Shown here piece by piece: positions 27,643 through 39,396 of a DNA stretch of 64,000 bases (the first letter of the stretch is position 1; every line of letters starts with the position of its first letter). Both the position numbers and the translations under genes were made by a program. This stretch comes from Rheinheimera oceanensis (lineage in GTDB: Bacteria; Pseudomonadota; Gammaproteobacteria; Enterobacterales; Alteromonadaceae), in the NCBI RefSeq assembly GCF_018831085.1, contig NZ_JAGPNM010000001.1, positions 1 to 64,000 on the forward strand, in the 5' to 3' direction. A model generated the notes under the pieces. The model was not told where the DNA came from, did no database searches, and worked only from the letters and a program-made list of their open reading frames with translations.

Positions 27643-27843
27643 TTAGTCGTCGTCACCATAATTTGTATCAGGTGAACCTTTCTCGGCCTGTATACGCATA
27701 TAAATCTCTTCACGGTGTACAGATACTTCTTTTGGTGCATTAACACCAATACGCACCTGATTACCTTTCACACCCAGCACCGTTACTGTTACTTCATCAC
27801 CGATCATCAGTGTCTCACCAACACGACGAGTAAGAATTAGCAT
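27643..27843 (-). CDS. csrA: Carbon storage regulator CsrA
   Basis: A 66-residue RNA-binding dimer that represses or stabilises mRNAs by binding GGA motifs. The N-terminus [20 protein letters not shown] and the RNA-contacting VHREEIY are fully conserved; the acidic tail (YGDDD) is variable among relatives. It lies downstream of alaS on the same strand, the common gammaproteobacterial order, with 300 bp between that contain the alaS terminator and presumably its own promoters. Confidence 0.97.
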   Translation of the reverse strand: MLILTRRVGETLMIGDEVTVTVLGVKGNQVRIGVNAPKEVSVHREEIYMRIQAEKGSPDTNYGDDD

Positions 27844-28145
27844 TCGTTTGCTCCTTGTTCCTTTAACCCAGCGTGACTCACACCGGTGTATACGCTAAAA
27901 CGCAGTATCATAACTCAGCTGGCTGACTGATTAAAAGGCAGCGGGTTAAATTAATGATATATGCCATCAGCAATTTTGCTGCAAAACAGCAGTATTGTAG
28001 CAATTTGCCGTGCGGCTACTGCAGATATTCGATATTCCGAAGTCGATTCACGGCAGATAACCATTTTGTCTTGTTACGGCAACACAGCGCTGCAAGATCA
28101 GTAAAGAAAGGCGCCAGCGCCCTTCTTTATACTAATTCAAGCAGT
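27844..28145 (-). promoter_or_regulatory. alaS-csrA intergenic region
   Basis: 302 bp without a gene. The alaS terminator is at its right end (28103-28128). The rest is AT-rich and should hold the csrA promoters. A ribosome site, AAGGAGC, stands about six bases before the csrA start. I see no further structure. Confidence 0.45.
28103..28128 (-). terminator. Intrinsic terminator of alaS
   Basis: Read on the minus strand, a stem of AAAGAAGGGCGC with GCGCCTTTCTTT, followed by a short T-containing run, 18 bp past the alaS stop. Confidence 0.75.
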
Positions 28146-30770
28146 TTAGCTTAGTTTTACCGCGATGTTCGCTTTTGCCTCATTCAGCACCTGCGGCAAT
28201 GCTGCTACATCTGCACCGCCAGCCTGTGCCATATCTGGCCTGCCGCCACCTTTGCCGCCTAACTGTTCAGCAGCCCAGCCAACCAGCTGGCCAGCATGTA
28301 CTTTAGTTGTTAAATCAGCCGTAACACCAGCAATTAAGCTGATTTTGTCATCATTTACCGTGGCCAGTAAAATCACGCCTGAGCTGAGTTTATTTTTCAG
28401 CTCGTCAAGCATAGTACGCAGTGCTTTGGGTTCCGTAGCGGGGAGTTGCGCGACCAGCACCGTAGCACCGGCTACCTGTTGCGCCTGATCCAGCAACGAG
28501 GCTCCGGCATGGCTGGCCAGTTTGGCTTTTAGCTGCTCTATTTCTTTTTCCAGCCCTTTGCTGCGCTCCAGCGTTTGCTGTACCCGCTCGCTAATGCTGA
28601 ATATATCGCCTTTAAGCGCACTGGCTACGCTTTGTGCCTGCTGTTCCAGTTGCTGCACAAAAGCCACAGCTGGGGCACCGCTAACGGCTTCAATCCGGCG
28701 TACACCGGAGGCAATACCGCTTTCAGACACTATTTTACACAGGCCAATATCACCGGTGCGTGTAACGTGAGTACCACCGCACAGCTCAATCGAAAATTCG
28801 CCCATGCTCAGTACGCGTACTTCATCATCATATTTTTCGCCAAACAGCGCCATAGCACCGGCAGCCTTTGCCTGGTCAATTGGCATTAATCTGGTTTGTA
28901 ACAGATGATTCTGCTGAATTTGCTCATTAACCAGCTGTTCAATGGTACGCAGCTCTTCTGCTTTTACCGCTTCAAAATGGCTAAAGTCAAACCGTAGCCG
29001 ATCGGGACCTACCAGTGAGCCTTTTTGCGTTACATGCTCACCCAGCACTTTACGCAGCGCTGCATGTAATAAGTGCGTAGCAGAATGGTTTTGCTTAATA
29101 GCGCTACGGCGCGCGCTGTCTATTTGCGCATCTACATTGTCGCCCACGGTTAAAGCACCGCTGATATAGCCTTTATGTGCGAAAGCTTTGGCCAGCTTAA
29201 TGGTGTCCTGTACAGTGAACACCGCACCGTTGGCCAGTGTTAAACTGCCGGTATCACCCATCTGGCCGCCGGATTCGGCATAAAACGGCGTTTTATCCAG
29301 TATAACCAGCGCCTGCTCACCATCGCTAAGGCTGTTTACAACCTGGCCATCGCGTAAAATTTCCACGACTACTGCATTGCCAAATTCCTGCTCATAGCCG
29401 GTAAAGGCCGTTTGCTGGCTTGAAGTTAATGTGGCGTTGTAATCTGCACCAAAGTTAGATGCCTGCTGGGCGCGTTTGCGCTGCTGTGCCATGGCAGCAT
29501 CAAAACCGGCCTGATCAATCGTCAGGTTACGTTCGCGGGCTACATCGTTGGTTAAATCAACCGGGAAACCGTAAGTGTCATACAGCTTAAATACCAGCTC
29601 GCCGGGTAATTCGGTACCGGTTAAGCCGGCTAAGGCATCTTCGAGAATAACCAGACCACGTTCCAGTGTTTTACCAAACTGCTCTTCTTCCAGTTTTAGT
29701 ATTTTTTCTACCACCGCCTGCTTTTCAGCCAGTTCAGGATAAGCCTCCCCCATCTGCGCTACCAAAGCCGCCACCAGTTGATAGAAAAATGCACCTTTAG
29801 CGCCCAGCTTATTACCGTGACGCACAGCACGGCGCACTATACGGCGCAACACATAACCACGTCCCTCGTTCGACGGCTGCACACCGTCGACAATTAAAAA
29901 GGCACAACTGCGGATATGATCTGCTACCACACGTAATGATTTATCGGTTAAATCAGTGGCGCCGGTGGCATCAGCGGCCGCTTTAATCAGCGCAACAAAG
30001 GTGTCAATTTCATAGTTGCTGTGTACGTGCTGCAAAATAGCGGCGATACGTTCCAGCCCCATGCCGGTATCAACACTGGGTTTAGGCAGTTTTTCCATCC
30101 GGCCATCGCTGTGGCGGTTAAACTGCATAAACACGATATTCCAGATCTCAATATAGCGATCGCCATCTTCTTCCGGCGATCCCGGTGGGCCGCCCCAGAT
30201 ATGTTCGCCATGATCATAAAAAATCTCGGTACATGGGCCGCACGGGCCGGTGTCTCCCATGGCCCAGAAGTTATCCGACGCATAAGGTGCGCCTTTATTA
30301 TCGCCAATACGGATAATCCGCTCAGCCGGTACCCCCACTTGTGTTAACCAGATATCGTAGGCTTCATCGTCGGTTTCATACACGGTAACCCAGAGTTTTT
30401 CTTTGGGTAGTTTCACCACCTCTGTCAAAAACTCCCAGGCATAGGCAATAGCTTCCTGTTTAAAGTAATCGCCAAAACTGAAGTTACCCAGCATTTCAAA
30501 AAACGTATGGTGGCGGGCGGTATAACCGACATTTTCCAGATCGTTATGTTTACCACCGGCGCGCACGCAGCGCTGGGCAGATACCGCCCGGTTATAACTG
30601 CGCGGGTCCTGGCCGAGAAATACGTCTTTAAACTGCACCATACCGGCATTGGTAAACAGCAAGGTGGCATCGTTGCCCGGGATCAGCGAACTGCTGGCCA
30701 CTACCTGGTGCTGTTTGCTGGCAAAATAATCTAAAAAGGCGCGCCTGATACTGGCCGATGTCATTGTCAT
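28146..30770 (-). CDS. alaS: Alanyl-tRNA synthetase
   Basis: An 874-residue class-II synthetase that charges and edits tRNA-Ala. The catalytic core begins [23 protein letters not shown], with motif-like [16 protein letters not shown]. The editing domain has zinc-binding [11 protein letters not shown] and CGGTH. A C-Ala domain with a coiled coil follows to the end ([11 protein letters not shown]). Length and all motifs are normal. It sits 24 bp after recX and probably shares its transcript. Confidence 0.97.
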   Translation of the reverse strand: MTMTSASIRRAFLDYFASKQHQVVASSSLIPGNDATLLFTNAGMVQFKDVFLGQDPRSYNRAVSAQRCVRAGGKHNDLENVGYTARHHTFFEMLGNFSFGDYFKQEAIAYAWEFLTEVVKLPKEKLWVTVYETDDEAYDIWLTQVGVPAERIIRIGDNKGAPYASDNFWAMGDTGPCGPCTEIFYDHGEHIWGGPPGSPEEDGDRYIEIWNIVFMQFNRHSDGRMEKLPKPSVDTGMGLERIAAILQHVHSNYEIDTFVALIKAAADATGATDLTDKSLRVVADHIRSCAFLIVDGVQPSNEGRGYVLRRIVRRAVRHGNKLGAKGAFFYQLVAALVAQMGEAYPELAEKQAVVEKILKLEEEQFGKTLERGLVILEDALAGLTGTELPGELVFKLYDTYGFPVDLTNDVARERNLTIDQAGFDAAMAQQRKRAQQASNFGADYNATLTSSQQTAFTGYEQEFGNAVVVEILRDGQVVNSLSDGEQALVILDKTPFYAESGGQMGDTGSLTLANGAVFTVQDTIKLAKAFAHKGYISGALTVGDNVDAQIDSARRSAIKQNHSATHLLHAALRKVLGEHVTQKGSLVGPDRLRFDFSHFEAVKAEELRTIEQLVNEQIQQNHLLQTRLMPIDQAKAAGAMALFGEKYDDEVRVLSMGEFSIELCGGTHVTRTGDIGLCKIVSESGIASGVRRIEAVSGAPAVAFVQQLEQQAQSVASALKGDIFSISERVQQTLERSKGLEKEIEQLKAKLASHAGASLLDQAQQVAGATVLVAQLPATEPKALRTMLDELKNKLSSGVILLATVNDDKISLIAGVTADLTTKVHAGQLVGWAAEQLGGKGGGRPDMAQAGGADVAALPQVLNEAKANIAVKLS

Positions 30771-30794
30771 GGAAAAATCCTGTCCGCTTGGGTT

Positions 30795-31241
30795 TTACTC
30801 TGTTTGATTAATGGCAAATTGAATTTGTTCGTTACTAAAGCCACGGCGCTGCATATACGCCATGCGTTTAAACTTGTCTTTATATTCTGTTACTGTGCTT
30901 TGGCCATATTTCTTTTGATACAGTTGCTGCGCCAGAGCAAACCAATCTATTTCCAGCTCTGCGGCGCACTGCAATACCTGTTCACGGCTGATGTTTTGCT
31001 GGCGGCATTCCTGCACTATATAGCCCAGGCCATAGCCCTTATTTACCCGGCTACGCACTAACATACTGATAAAACGCTGCTGATCAAGGTAGTTTTCGGC
31101 TTTGCACCAGGCAATGACCTTCGCAATATCGCCCGCTTCACCACCCTGGCGGCTTAAGCGCTGGCTTAACTGGGCTTCGCTGTAATCGCGCCGGCTCAGC
31201 CAATTCAGCGCCATGTGTTTTAATTCAGCAAGATCTGCCAA
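30795..31241 (-). CDS. recX: RecX-family regulator of RecA
   Basis: A 148-residue helical protein that in other bacteria inhibits RecA filament growth. The tandem three-helix repeats are recognisable: ALNWLSRRDYSEAQLSQRL, WCKAENYLDQQRFISMLV and RMAYMQRRGFSNEQIQFAI. The start is a TTG at 31241 just behind the stop of the upstream membrane-protein gene; an ATG nine codons later is an alternative. Unusually, recA is not the upstream neighbour. Confidence 0.88.
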   Translation of the reverse strand: MADLAELKHMALNWLSRRDYSEAQLSQRLSRQGGEAGDIAKVIAWCKAENYLDQQRFISMLVRSRVNKGYGLGYIVQECRQQNISREQVLQCAAELEIDWFALAQQLYQKKYGQSTVTEYKDKFKRMAYMQRRGFSNEQIQFAINQTE

Positions 31242-31243
31242 GG

Positions 31244-31966
31244 TTACACTTCCAGCACGGCGTCATCTGTGGGTTTAACCTGCAGCGCAAAAAACTCATT
31301 AAATGATAAAAAGAATGCGATATTCAGCAGCGGTATCACCAGCAATAAACCGATAAACAGCGTTGGCATGGTAAGCATTATTAACCCCATACTCAAGAGG
31401 CCAAATACTACCAGCGCGGTAATATTACGCCAGCAGGCAATAAAGCTGGCCTGCATAATGGCCAGCAGCCGGCGCTCCTGCAAAAAGTATGCAATGGCCA
31501 CGGCATAGGCAAATACCATCCAGGTAAGTAAAAAGCCCACAACAAACAGCAATACTAAAGCACCACTAACCGCTTGTTGTTGCTGCTGCTCCAGTAATTC
31601 AGCCGCCAACACACTAAGCGGGATTGACGCCAGCATATTTAATGCCGCAATACGGATAAACACAGCCCGGCATGCAGTTTCCTGCAGTGGCTGAAACAAG
31701 TTAACAAACTGAATGCTCTGTTTTTGCTGCACCGCAACCACGCTTTTATACACCCCGGCGGTTAAAAACGGGTTAAGTAAAATACCAAGGATAGCGGTTA
31801 GCGGGTGTAGCTGGCTAACCAACGCAATAAACCCCAGCGTGATAAACATTAACACCCACACCAGCGGCGCTTGCATAAAAATAGCCCAGCTTTGTTTAAA
31901 CCAGCTTAAACACGCCAGTGCATTAACCCGGCGTACAATAAGTTTTACCTTAAACTGCTTATCCAC
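31244..31966 (-). CDS. Multi-pass membrane protein (BPSS1780/YciC-like)
   Basis: A 240-residue inner-membrane protein with about six helices, resembling the BPSS1780/DUF2189 family of unknown function. A GTG start follows TGGAG. The N-terminal FKVKLIVRRVNALACLSWFKQSW is the family's amphipathic lead-in. Its stop lies 2 bp before the recX start, so the two are probably co-expressed. I cannot give it a role; the position taken is where recA would normally be found. Confidence 0.65.
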   Translation of the reverse strand: MDKQFKVKLIVRRVNALACLSWFKQSWAIFMQAPLVWVLMFITLGFIALVSQLHPLTAILGILLNPFLTAGVYKSVVAVQQKQSIQFVNLFQPLQETACRAVFIRIAALNMLASIPLSVLAAELLEQQQQQAVSGALVLLFVVGFLLTWMVFAYAVAIAYFLQERRLLAIMQASFIACWRNITALVVFGLLSMGLIMLTMPTLFIGLLLVIPLLNIAFFLSFNEFFALQVKPTDDAVLEV

Positions 31967-32092
31967 GATAACTCCACAAAACAGATAGCAGCCCGGCTGC
32001 TATAAAACTGGCGGTTATGATACTGCAAAATGCAGCAAATTAAGAGAGGATAACGGATAACCGCCCGGATGGGCGGTTATATACAGATATAT

Positions 32093-34153
32093 TCAGAAAC
32101 TAACAGCCATTTCGTCCAGTAAATGCCGGCTGGCACTGCTCTGGCGCAATTGCCATAACAGATAACGGATATCCAGATGCACAGCCCGGCTGCGCCTGGC
32201 ATCATAGTGCCAGTTTGCCAGCTGGTTTTCTGCCACCCCGGAAAACATCAGGCCGACCAACTGGCCTTGGGTATTAAAAGTGGGCGCACTGCTACCCCGC
32301 CCACAGGTATCTATGGTGCTGAGAAAATTAACCTGCAGTGATGTATCCGTTGTGGCTAACGCACTTGCTTGTGGCTGCACGGCCATGCCCTGCACTGTAC
32401 TGAACGGCTGATACCATACCGCATCAACCGGCTGATAGCCTTTAACGGTGCCAAAGCTCAGCCGCAAAGTACCATTGGCATCAGCATAGGCTAACTCGCC
32501 GTTTGCTTCAGCATAAGCCATATGTATTTCCATTACCAAAGGCCGTATTTGTGCCAACTGGCTGGCCAGTTCAAACCGCTGCTGTTCCAGTTCTGTGCCT
32601 ACACTATGCATGGCAACAGCGAAACCAAGCAGGGTATCGCGGCTTTTTTCAAACTGTTTTGCACTGCGCTCCAGCCATAAGCTGCGTTGTTCAGCATCGC
32701 GCAGACTGGTGCCCCGGTACATAGTTTCAAGTTTGTGCCGCACAATTTCCTGGTTAAAACCATCACCCAGGGCAAAATAATGATCTAAAGCACCGATACG
32801 GGCCGCCGGGGGTAAACTGGCATACTGACGCAAAAAATGTAGCGCCAGCTCCAAATCTACACGCACATCGAACTGCTCCGGCATTTCGCTGATCAATTGC
32901 TGCAACTGCGCCACTTCGCTGGCAACCTGCTGTTGTTCAGTGCTGTCCTTAGCCTGTTGTTTTGCCAGGGCCACTCTGTATAAACGCCTGGCCAGAGTAG
33001 GTAACTGAGCCCGGCTAAGATAGGTTAGTACCAGATCACGCTGCGCCATAATTTGTTGCTGTGCGCTAAGTTGCTTCAGGCGCTCAAGCCGCGGCTGATA
33101 TAGCTGCTGGCGTACCGGGCTACCGGCAATCCAGGCATTAAGCTGCTGGCTTGCCATATCTTTTTTCTGTTGCAAACTACTTTGCTGGTAGCGTGCAATC
33201 ATATTTTGCTCTTCAATCAGGCTTTGCTGTAAAGAGCGGACCAGATCCTGATACTGCCTGGCACGGGCAGAACCTGATGGCGCCAGTTGTGTAATAAGCG
33301 CTAACGCCTGCTGACGATACTGCACCGACTGCGGATAATATTGTTCAAATAAAAAGCGAACTTCATCAGCACTGGCATAACGTGAACTTTGCTGCGGAAA
33401 CGCGGCTGCCATTACTGTATCACCCTCGGTAATACCTTTTGCCGACAAGGTTAAATGTGCTGCGGGTTTAAAGGCAGTGTTGCCTGCGGTATAAGCACGT
33501 AAAAAAACGTAATCGGCCTGATATCGTGGCCAGCCCCAGTTTGGTGCCTGTTCAGGTGATACTGCCGCTAACGGTAAATGTACCAGCCGCAGTTCCGCGA
33601 TGGGCTCTGATTTAACCAGATAATATTCCAGGCCATCGTGCTGGCTGGTCACTTCACATATATAGTCGCTGCGCTGCTGACACTCAACGATAATTTTCTG
33701 GCTCAGCTGCTGCAACGCTATAGCCCGCTCTGCGGGACTGGCATTAGTATCAAGCTGGCGGTTTAACTGTACCGTTACATTTTGTATCTGCCGGATCAGC
33801 AAAGCCCGGATACCCGGCAACGGTATTTCGTCTGCTGCGTTGGCAGCTGAAAATTCTTGCTGAGGAGTGCTAAACCCAACTTGCTGCAGGCTATCGGCCA
33901 CACAGGCGTAATTTGTCAGCAACAAACCCGACTTCGACACAAAAGCAGCACTACAGTTATTTAACCGTACCAGAGCATTTAATGGCAAAGCACTGAAAGC
34001 ATCAGCCTGCTGCTGCGCTGTTAACAAGCCTTGAGCGACCAGCCGCTGTTTTAATTCAGGTAGCTGCTGTGGTTGCCACAAGCCTTCGTCAGCTGCAGCA
34101 GCGCTACAGCACAGTGTTAGCAACACAGCGATATAGCGATAAATTTTTCTCAT
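32093..34153 (-). CDS. S46-family dipeptidyl-peptidase homologue, catalytic histidine lost
   Basis: 686 residues, signal peptide to about residue 21. The fold family is clear: NNCSAAFVSKSGLLLTNYAC aligns with the S46 motif that normally ends TNHHC, GWPRYQADYVFLRAY carries the expected aspartate, and TCGRGSSAPTFN (Ser621) aligns with GGNSGSP. But both histidines are replaced (Tyr82-Ala83) and the serine loop is altered. With the catalytic histidine absent, peptidase activity is unlikely. It may be a binding or scaffold protein in the periplasm. There is no frameshift, and the gene looks otherwise intact and maintained. Confidence 0.8.
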   Translation of the reverse strand: MRKIYRYIAVLLTLCCSAAAADEGLWQPQQLPELKQRLVAQGLLTAQQQADAFSALPLNALVRLNNCSAAFVSKSGLLLTNYACVADSLQQVGFSTPQQEFSAANAADEIPLPGIRALLIRQIQNVTVQLNRQLDTNASPAERAIALQQLSQKIIVECQQRSDYICEVTSQHDGLEYYLVKSEPIAELRLVHLPLAAVSPEQAPNWGWPRYQADYVFLRAYTAGNTAFKPAAHLTLSAKGITEGDTVMAAAFPQQSSRYASADEVRFLFEQYYPQSVQYRQQALALITQLAPSGSARARQYQDLVRSLQQSLIEEQNMIARYQQSSLQQKKDMASQQLNAWIAGSPVRQQLYQPRLERLKQLSAQQQIMAQRDLVLTYLSRAQLPTLARRLYRVALAKQQAKDSTEQQQVASEVAQLQQLISEMPEQFDVRVDLELALHFLRQYASLPPAARIGALDHYFALGDGFNQEIVRHKLETMYRGTSLRDAEQRSLWLERSAKQFEKSRDTLLGFAVAMHSVGTELEQQRFELASQLAQIRPLVMEIHMAYAEANGELAYADANGTLRLSFGTVKGYQPVDAVWYQPFSTVQGMAVQPQASALATTDTSLQVNFLSTIDTCGRGSSAPTFNTQGQLVGLMFSGVAENQLANWHYDARRSRAVHLDIRYLLWQLRQSSASRHLLDEMAVSF

Positions 34154-34342
34154 ATAGGAACATCTGTAAGCTTCAACGGCGCAACGCTAACATATTCTGC
34201 CCACCACTAAGCCGGGCTTGCGGTAAAGTGCACAAATATGCGGTAACCGCCAGGTGATAAAGCGCTGAAATTCAGTGCCGCTGTACTTGACCTGTAGCCC
34301 GATGGCAGCATAATACACGCTGCTAAATTGACTGGAAAAATT

Positions 34343-34831
34343 ATGGAAAATTTTATTGAAAGACTGATGTATGCATCGCGCTGGATTATGGCACCTATTT
34401 ATCTGGGTTTAAGCCTGGCATTGCTGGCTCTTGGTATTAAATTTTTTCAGGAAGTGTTTCATATTCTGCCAATCATTTTCAGTATGAAAGAGGTAGAACT
34501 GATTCTGGTGGTGTTGTCATTAATTGACATAGCCCTGGTCGGCGGTCTGATCGTTATGGTGATGTTTTCCGGTTATGAAAACTTTGTCTCACGGCTGGAT
34601 CTGGAAGGCAATGATGACAAACTCAGTTGGTTGGGTAAGCTCGATTCCGGCTCGCTGAAAAACAAAGTAGCAGCATCTATTGTAGCGATCTCTTCTATTC
34701 ATCTGTTAAAGGTATTTATGAATACTGAAACCATCGCAAACGATAAAATTCAGTGGTATTTGCTGATGCATATAACTTTTGTATTATCCGCCTTTGCCAT
34801 GGGCTATCTGGACAAAGTACTGCGCAAATAA
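34343..34831 (+). CDS. yqhA: UPF0114 membrane protein YqhA
   Basis: A 162-residue inner-membrane protein with four helices, matching the YqhA/TIGR00645 family: [20 protein letters not shown] at the N-terminus and [10 protein letters not shown] in the middle are its hallmarks. The ATG at 34343 is preferred because it gives the family's N-terminus; a TTG five codons upstream is possible. The function of the family is unknown. It stands alone. Confidence 0.85.
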   Translation: MENFIERLMYASRWIMAPIYLGLSLALLALGIKFFQEVFHILPIIFSMKEVELILVVLSLIDIALVGGLIVMVMFSGYENFVSRLDLEGNDDKLSWLGKLDSGSLKNKVAASIVAISSIHLLKVFMNTETIANDKIQWYLLMHITFVLSAFAMGYLDKVLRK

Positions 34832-34916
34832 ACCAATACGCATTCAGCCTGTCTGATAAACAGCCTGCTGACTATTACCAAGCGTATCGGGCTGTGCGAA
34901 CAGGAGGTTGAGCATA

Positions 34917-37900
34917 GTGAAGAGCCAATTTAACTACTGCCGGATGCTGCTGTATATAGTGTTGCTGTTATGCAGCTGCCCTATGCTGGCATTGTCATCC
35001 GGCCAGTCCGGTACCCCGCTGCTAAGCAACTTTAAGCCGAAAGATTACAACGGCGGCACACAAAACTGGGCATTGGTACAGGATCAGCGTGGCCTTATTT
35101 ATGTTGGCAACAACGTAGGCATACTGGAATATGACGGTGCCCACTGGCGTATGATCCCCACCCGCAATAAAGCTGTAGTACGCTCGCTGGCACTGGCCAA
35201 AGACGGCCGTATTTATGTTGGCTCTAAGGGTGAACTGGGCTATCTGGATACCAGCTCCGCCTCTGGCAGCCGTTATGTTTCATTGCTTGACCGCATTGCG
35301 CCAGAGCAGCGCAATTTTCAGGATATACGACAAACCTTCGCCACCGACGATGGCGTATACTTTGTCAGCCGCAATTATATTTTTCTGCTTACGCCGCAAC
35401 ATGTCAGAGTATGGAGCAGCAACAGTGTTTTTCTCAAGGCATTCTGGCTGAATAACCGCCTGATAGTACGTGAAGAAGGCACCGGCCTGCTGGAGCTGAG
35501 ACAAGGCGATTTTACTCTGCTGCCAGGCTCTGAGCATTTTGCCACCACCAGTGTGTTTATGCTGGAAAGCTATAACGACAACACCCTACTGGCAGGTAGC
35601 CGCGAAGATGGCCTGTTTTTGCTGGATCACACCGGAGTCAGGCGCTGGCAAACTGAAATCGACAATGTATTACCACAAGCCCTGCTTTATAGCGGCATTA
35701 AATTAACCAATGGCGACTTTGCACTGGGCACCACACAAAACGGTTTATATATTCTTAGCGCAGATGGCCGGTTAAAAAGCCACATTACCAAACAGTTTGG
35801 CCTGGTAGATCAGAATATCAGAGCCCTATATCAGGACCACCAGCAAGGCTTGTGGCTGGCACTTGACCATGGCCTGAGCAGGATTGATTTATCATCTGCG
35901 CTGTCTTACTACAATAACGCCAGTGGCTTATACGGCAATGTGCTGTCGTTGTATCAGCATAACGGGGCCTTGTATGCCGGCACCAGCCTGGGTTTATACC
36001 GCCGTAACAGCCAGAATCAGTTTGAAGCCATCAGCCAGGTACAAAAGCAAACCTGGGACTTTATCAGTTTTGAGCAACAGCTACTTATTGCTAACAGTAA
36101 TGGCGTTTATGCTTTGCGTCAGCACGACATTACTCTGGTTCGCCCGTCAGAGCTGGCCAGCAAAGTGCTCTATCAGTCGGTACAAAACCCACAACGGGTT
36201 TTTGTAGGCTTGCAGGATGGCCTGGCCAGTATGCGCTACGAGCAGGGCCAGTGGCATGATGAAGGCCGCGTGCCCGGCGTTAGCGGCAATCTGAACAGCA
36301 TCTATGAAACCGCCGGTGGTGATTTGTGGCTGGGTACTCTGGCACATGGTATTTACCGTCTTAGCCTGCCACAAAACTGGCAGGGTGGCAGCTCGGTACC
36401 GCTGGTAGTAAAACGCTTTAATAAAACGGCTGGCCTGCCCAGTGAAAACCGCAACTCAGTACATTGGTACCAACAACAATTGCTGTTTGCCACAGTCAGT
36501 GGTTTCTACCGTTTTGACAGCACAAGCGAGCAATTTGTTGCCGACAAGGTGCTGGGTGCCGCCTTCCCTGACACCCAACCCTGGGTACGTTATCCACAAA
36601 TAGATCAGCACAACAACCTCTGGCTGCTAACATGGGACAATATCACCGGCAGCCGTCAGGCCGGGGTATTATTTGCTGACGATAATGGCTTATATCGCTG
36701 GCAGGCTTCCTCTTTGCTGCCATTGCAGGATATTCCGCTTGATACGCTACTGATCGATCAACAAAATGTGGTGTGGTTTGGTGGCGCTGAGGGTATTTTC
36801 CGTTTTGCTATCACCGAACACCGTAACCTGCCGCCGCGGCTGCCGTTAATACGGCAACTAAGAACTCTGGACGGCAATGTGTTCTACAGCGGTGGCGCCC
36901 TGCCTGCGCAGCTAAAGCTGGATGCGGCCAGCACAGGGCTACGGTTTGAATATGCCAGCCCCAACTTTAGCCACCTATTTTTGCCGCAGTTTCAGGTGAA
37001 ACTACAGGGCCACGACAAAAACTGGTCGGGCTGGAGTAACGAGTTATACCGCGATTACACCAACCTGCCCGCCGGTGATTACCAGTTTATGGTCCGCAGC
37101 CTGGATTATCAGGGTAATTTACAGCTCTCGGCACCACTGAACATTAATATTGCTCATCCGTGGTATGCCAGCCCATTAGCGTGGTTGCTGTACACCTTGC
37201 TGGCAGCGGCCCTGGTGTACCTGCTGCTAAAATGGCGGACTCACCAATTAACAGCAGAAAAACAGCAACTTACAACCTTAATCGAGCAACGCACGCTGCA
37301 CCTGCAACACACTATGCAGCAATTACAGCAAGCCAAACACACGGCAGAGTCTGCTACTGCAGCCAAAAGCGAGTTTCTCGCCAATATGAGCCATGAACTG
37401 CGTACACCGCTAAATGCCGTACTCGGTTTTGCAGAACTGGCACAACACAGCCAGGATGCTAAAACCCAGCAGAGCTATCTTGCTAAAATTCGTGCCTCAG
37501 GAAAAATTCTGTTAAGCATTATTAATGACATTTTGGATTTTTCCAAAATAGAAGCCGGTAAACTGGAGCTGGAGCAAGCGCCGTTTCATTTGCAACAAAC
37601 TGTCTTGCAGGTTACCGACATGTTTAGCGCTCAGTTACAGCAAAAGTGGCTGAGTTTTTCGCTGGAGCTGGACAACAGTATCCCGCCGGTACTAAACGGC
37701 GACGCACTGCGGCTAAGCCAGGTGTTAATTAACCTACTCAGTAACGCCATAAAATTTACCGAACGCGGCAGTGTCAGCCTGACAGTAAGCCCGATTGGTA
37801 GTGCCGATAACTGCCTGTTACAGTTTACTGTTACCGACACCGGCATTGGCATCAGTGAAGCACAGCAGGAACGTTTGTTTACCGCATTTAGCCAGGCCGA

Positions 37901-38471
37901 TAGCTCTATCAGCCGTAAATACGGCGGCACCGGTCTGGGTTTGACCATTTGTCAGCGGCTGCTGGCATTGATGGGCAGTAAACTTAATGTTAAAAGCAGC
38001 GAAGGTCATGGCAGCAGCTTTAGCTTTGCGGTGCAGTTTAAAGCCGCCAGTACTGACAGCCTGGAAACTAACGTCCCGTCGCCACTGCAACTGGCTAACG
38101 ACAAAACATTTACGCATACAGTACTACTGGTAGAAGACAATTATTTTAACCAGGCTCTGGCGCAAATTATTCTGCAAAAACTCGGGCACAAAGTAATTAG
38201 CGCCAACAACGGCGAACAGGCGTTACAGTATGCAACGCAACATCCTATCAGCTTAGTGTTAATGGATATAGAAATGCCGGGGCTTAACGGTTATGACACG
38301 GCACGCCGGTTACGCCAATACAGCAGCTTTGCAAACACCCCGATTATCGCCATGACAGCGCATCATTCTGAGCATGTACGTCAGCAATGCCTGCAAGCTG
38401 GTATGAACGACATGCTAACCAAACCGATAGACGCTACTACACTGGCAACACTGCTGGGGCAATGGCGTTAG
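34917..38471 (+). CDS. Hybrid sensor histidine kinase with two-component propeller and receiver
   Basis: 1184 residues from a GTG placed nine bases after AGGAGG. A signal segment precedes a large periplasmic beta-propeller of repeated regulator-propeller motifs (such as [14 protein letters not shown] and [14 protein letters not shown]), then a Y_Y_Y immunoglobulin-like domain, one transmembrane helix (~752-772) and a coiled coil. HisKA has [10 protein letters not shown] with phospho-His826. The HATPase has [11 protein letters not shown] and GTGLGL. The C-terminal receiver has Asp1117 in LMDIEMP. There is no DNA-binding output domain, so the phosphate must pass on elsewhere. Similar propellers sense sugars or polysaccharides in other groups; the ligand here is unknown. 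Confidence 0.9.
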   Translation: MKSQFNYCRMLLYIVLLLCSCPMLALSSGQSGTPLLSNFKPKDYNGGTQNWALVQDQRGLIYVGNNVGILEYDGAHWRMIPTRNKAVVRSLALAKDGRIYVGSKGELGYLDTSSASGSRYVSLLDRIAPEQRNFQDIRQTFATDDGVYFVSRNYIFLLTPQHVRVWSSNSVFLKAFWLNNRLIVREEGTGLLELRQGDFTLLPGSEHFATTSVFMLESYNDNTLLAGSREDGLFLLDHTGVRRWQTEIDNVLPQALLYSGIKLTNGDFALGTTQNGLYILSADGRLKSHITKQFGLVDQNIRALYQDHQQGLWLALDHGLSRIDLSSALSYYNNASGLYGNVLSLYQHNGALYAGTSLGLYRRNSQNQFEAISQVQKQTWDFISFEQQLLIANSNGVYALRQHDITLVRPSELASKVLYQSVQNPQRVFVGLQDGLASMRYEQGQWHDEGRVPGVSGNLNSIYETAGGDLWLGTLAHGIYRLSLPQNWQGGSSVPLVVKRFNKTAGLPSENRNSVHWYQQQLLFATVSGFYRFDSTSEQFVADKVLGAAFPDTQPWVRYPQIDQHNNLWLLTWDNITGSRQAGVLFADDNGLYRWQASSLLPLQDIPLDTLLIDQQNVVWFGGAEGIFRFAITEHRNLPPRLPLIRQLRTLDGNVFYSGGALPAQLKLDAASTGLRFEYASPNFSHLFLPQFQVKLQGHDKNWSGWSNELYRDYTNLPAGDYQFMVRSLDYQGNLQLSAPLNINIAHPWYASPLAWLLYTLLAAALVYLLLKWRTHQLTAEKQQLTTLIEQRTLHLQHTMQQLQQAKHTAESATAAKSEFLANMSHELRTPLNAVLGFAELAQHSQDAKTQQSYLAKIRASGKILLSIINDILDFSKIEAGKLELEQAPFHLQQTVLQVTDMFSAQLQQKWLSFSLELDNSIPPVLNGDALRLSQVLINLLSNAIKFTERGSVSLTVSPIGSADNCLLQFTVTDTGIGISEAQQERLFTAFSQADSSISRKYGGTGLGLTICQRLLALMGSKLNVKSSEGHGSSFSFAVQFKAASTDSLETNVPSPLQLANDKTFTHTVLLVEDNYFNQALAQIILQKLGHKVISANNGEQALQYATQHPISLVLMDIEMPGLNGYDTARRLRQYSSFANTPIIAMTAHHSEHVRQQCLQAGMNDMLTKPIDATTLATLLGQWR

Positions 38472-38482
38472 CCAGCCGGTTA

Positions 38483-39256
38483 CTATTTGTTGGCAGTTTG
38501 CATGTCGTTGCAATAAAACCGGTTTGGCAGTTCCTGGTTAAGCTGCAGCAGATATTTTAACTGTAGTTGCTCGTACCAGTTGTCCAGCAGTACGCTAAGT
38601 AACGCCTGATCAAAACGACGCTGTAATACCGGATCACGGAAAGCCGCCCGGTATAAGGTTGAGCCAAACAGTTCGTGAATTACTACCGGCAGCGCACGTT
38701 TCGATTCTTGCTGGTGGTAAGTAAAGATATTCCGATCCAACACTATCGCTTTAACGCGGCCACTAAACAGCATTTCAACCTGAGCTTGCTGATCCACTGT
38801 TTCCAGATAGCCGGGCTGCAACGCCATTGCATCGCGGTAGTCAGCGCCGAGCACCACCTTCGCTCCCTGAAACGCTACGGTTGTCAGCCCGGCCATATCC
38901 GCAGGATGCTGCAGGGTTAATTCGTCGCTTTGCCGCGCCACCACCACGTTCTGATAACGGATATAAGGCTGGGAGAAAAACAATCCGGGCTCATCCGGCT
39001 CATTAGGCTGCAAACTGGCAATATCACCAAAGCCACTTTCCAGTTGGCTGCGAATGCGGGAGTTGGGTAAAAAAGTGAACTCGGCTTCATAGCCCATGCG
39101 CCTGACTATTTCACGCAGCAGCTCGATTTCGTAACCGCTGACAGTCTCCAGCTTAATATAAGGTGGTTTGTGTTGTCCCACCAACACCGTAAGTGGCGCG
39201 GCCCACACTGACTGACATACCAACAGGCAAGCTACTATCCATCCTTTTCCAGCCAT
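38483..39256 (-). CDS. Periplasmic amino-acid-type solute-binding protein (SBP family 3)
   Basis: A 257-residue secreted protein of the bacterial extracellular solute-binding family 3. The ATG at 39256 behind GGAGT gives a signal peptide that ends QSVWA; the frame is open five codons upstream without a site. The mature part begins LTVLVGQHKPPYIK and has SGYEIELLREIVRRMGYEAEF, the standard first lobe. No ABC permease or ATPase adjoins it, so it may be an orphan sensor-type binding protein. It converges with the hybrid kinase gene; a functional link is only possible. Confidence 0.78.
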   Translation of the reverse strand: MAGKGWIVACLLVCQSVWAAPLTVLVGQHKPPYIKLETVSGYEIELLREIVRRMGYEAEFTFLPNSRIRSQLESGFGDIASLQPNEPDEPGLFFSQPYIRYQNVVVARQSDELTLQHPADMAGLTTVAFQGAKVVLGADYRDAMALQPGYLETVDQQAQVEMLFSGRVKAIVLDRNIFTYHQQESKRALPVVIHELFGSTLYRAAFRDPVLQRRFDQALLSVLLDNWYEQLQLKYLLQLNQELPNRFYCNDMQTANK

Positions 39257-39396
39257 ACTCCACTCCGTCATACTTTTAATTAAGCTTAGACGTTTTTACC
39301 TGACAGCACAGAGTAAACGCAAGTTATTCGCCATAACAGAAACAACAACGTTTCATTTTATAACAATCACTTAGCCACATTACTGCTGCTTAACGG

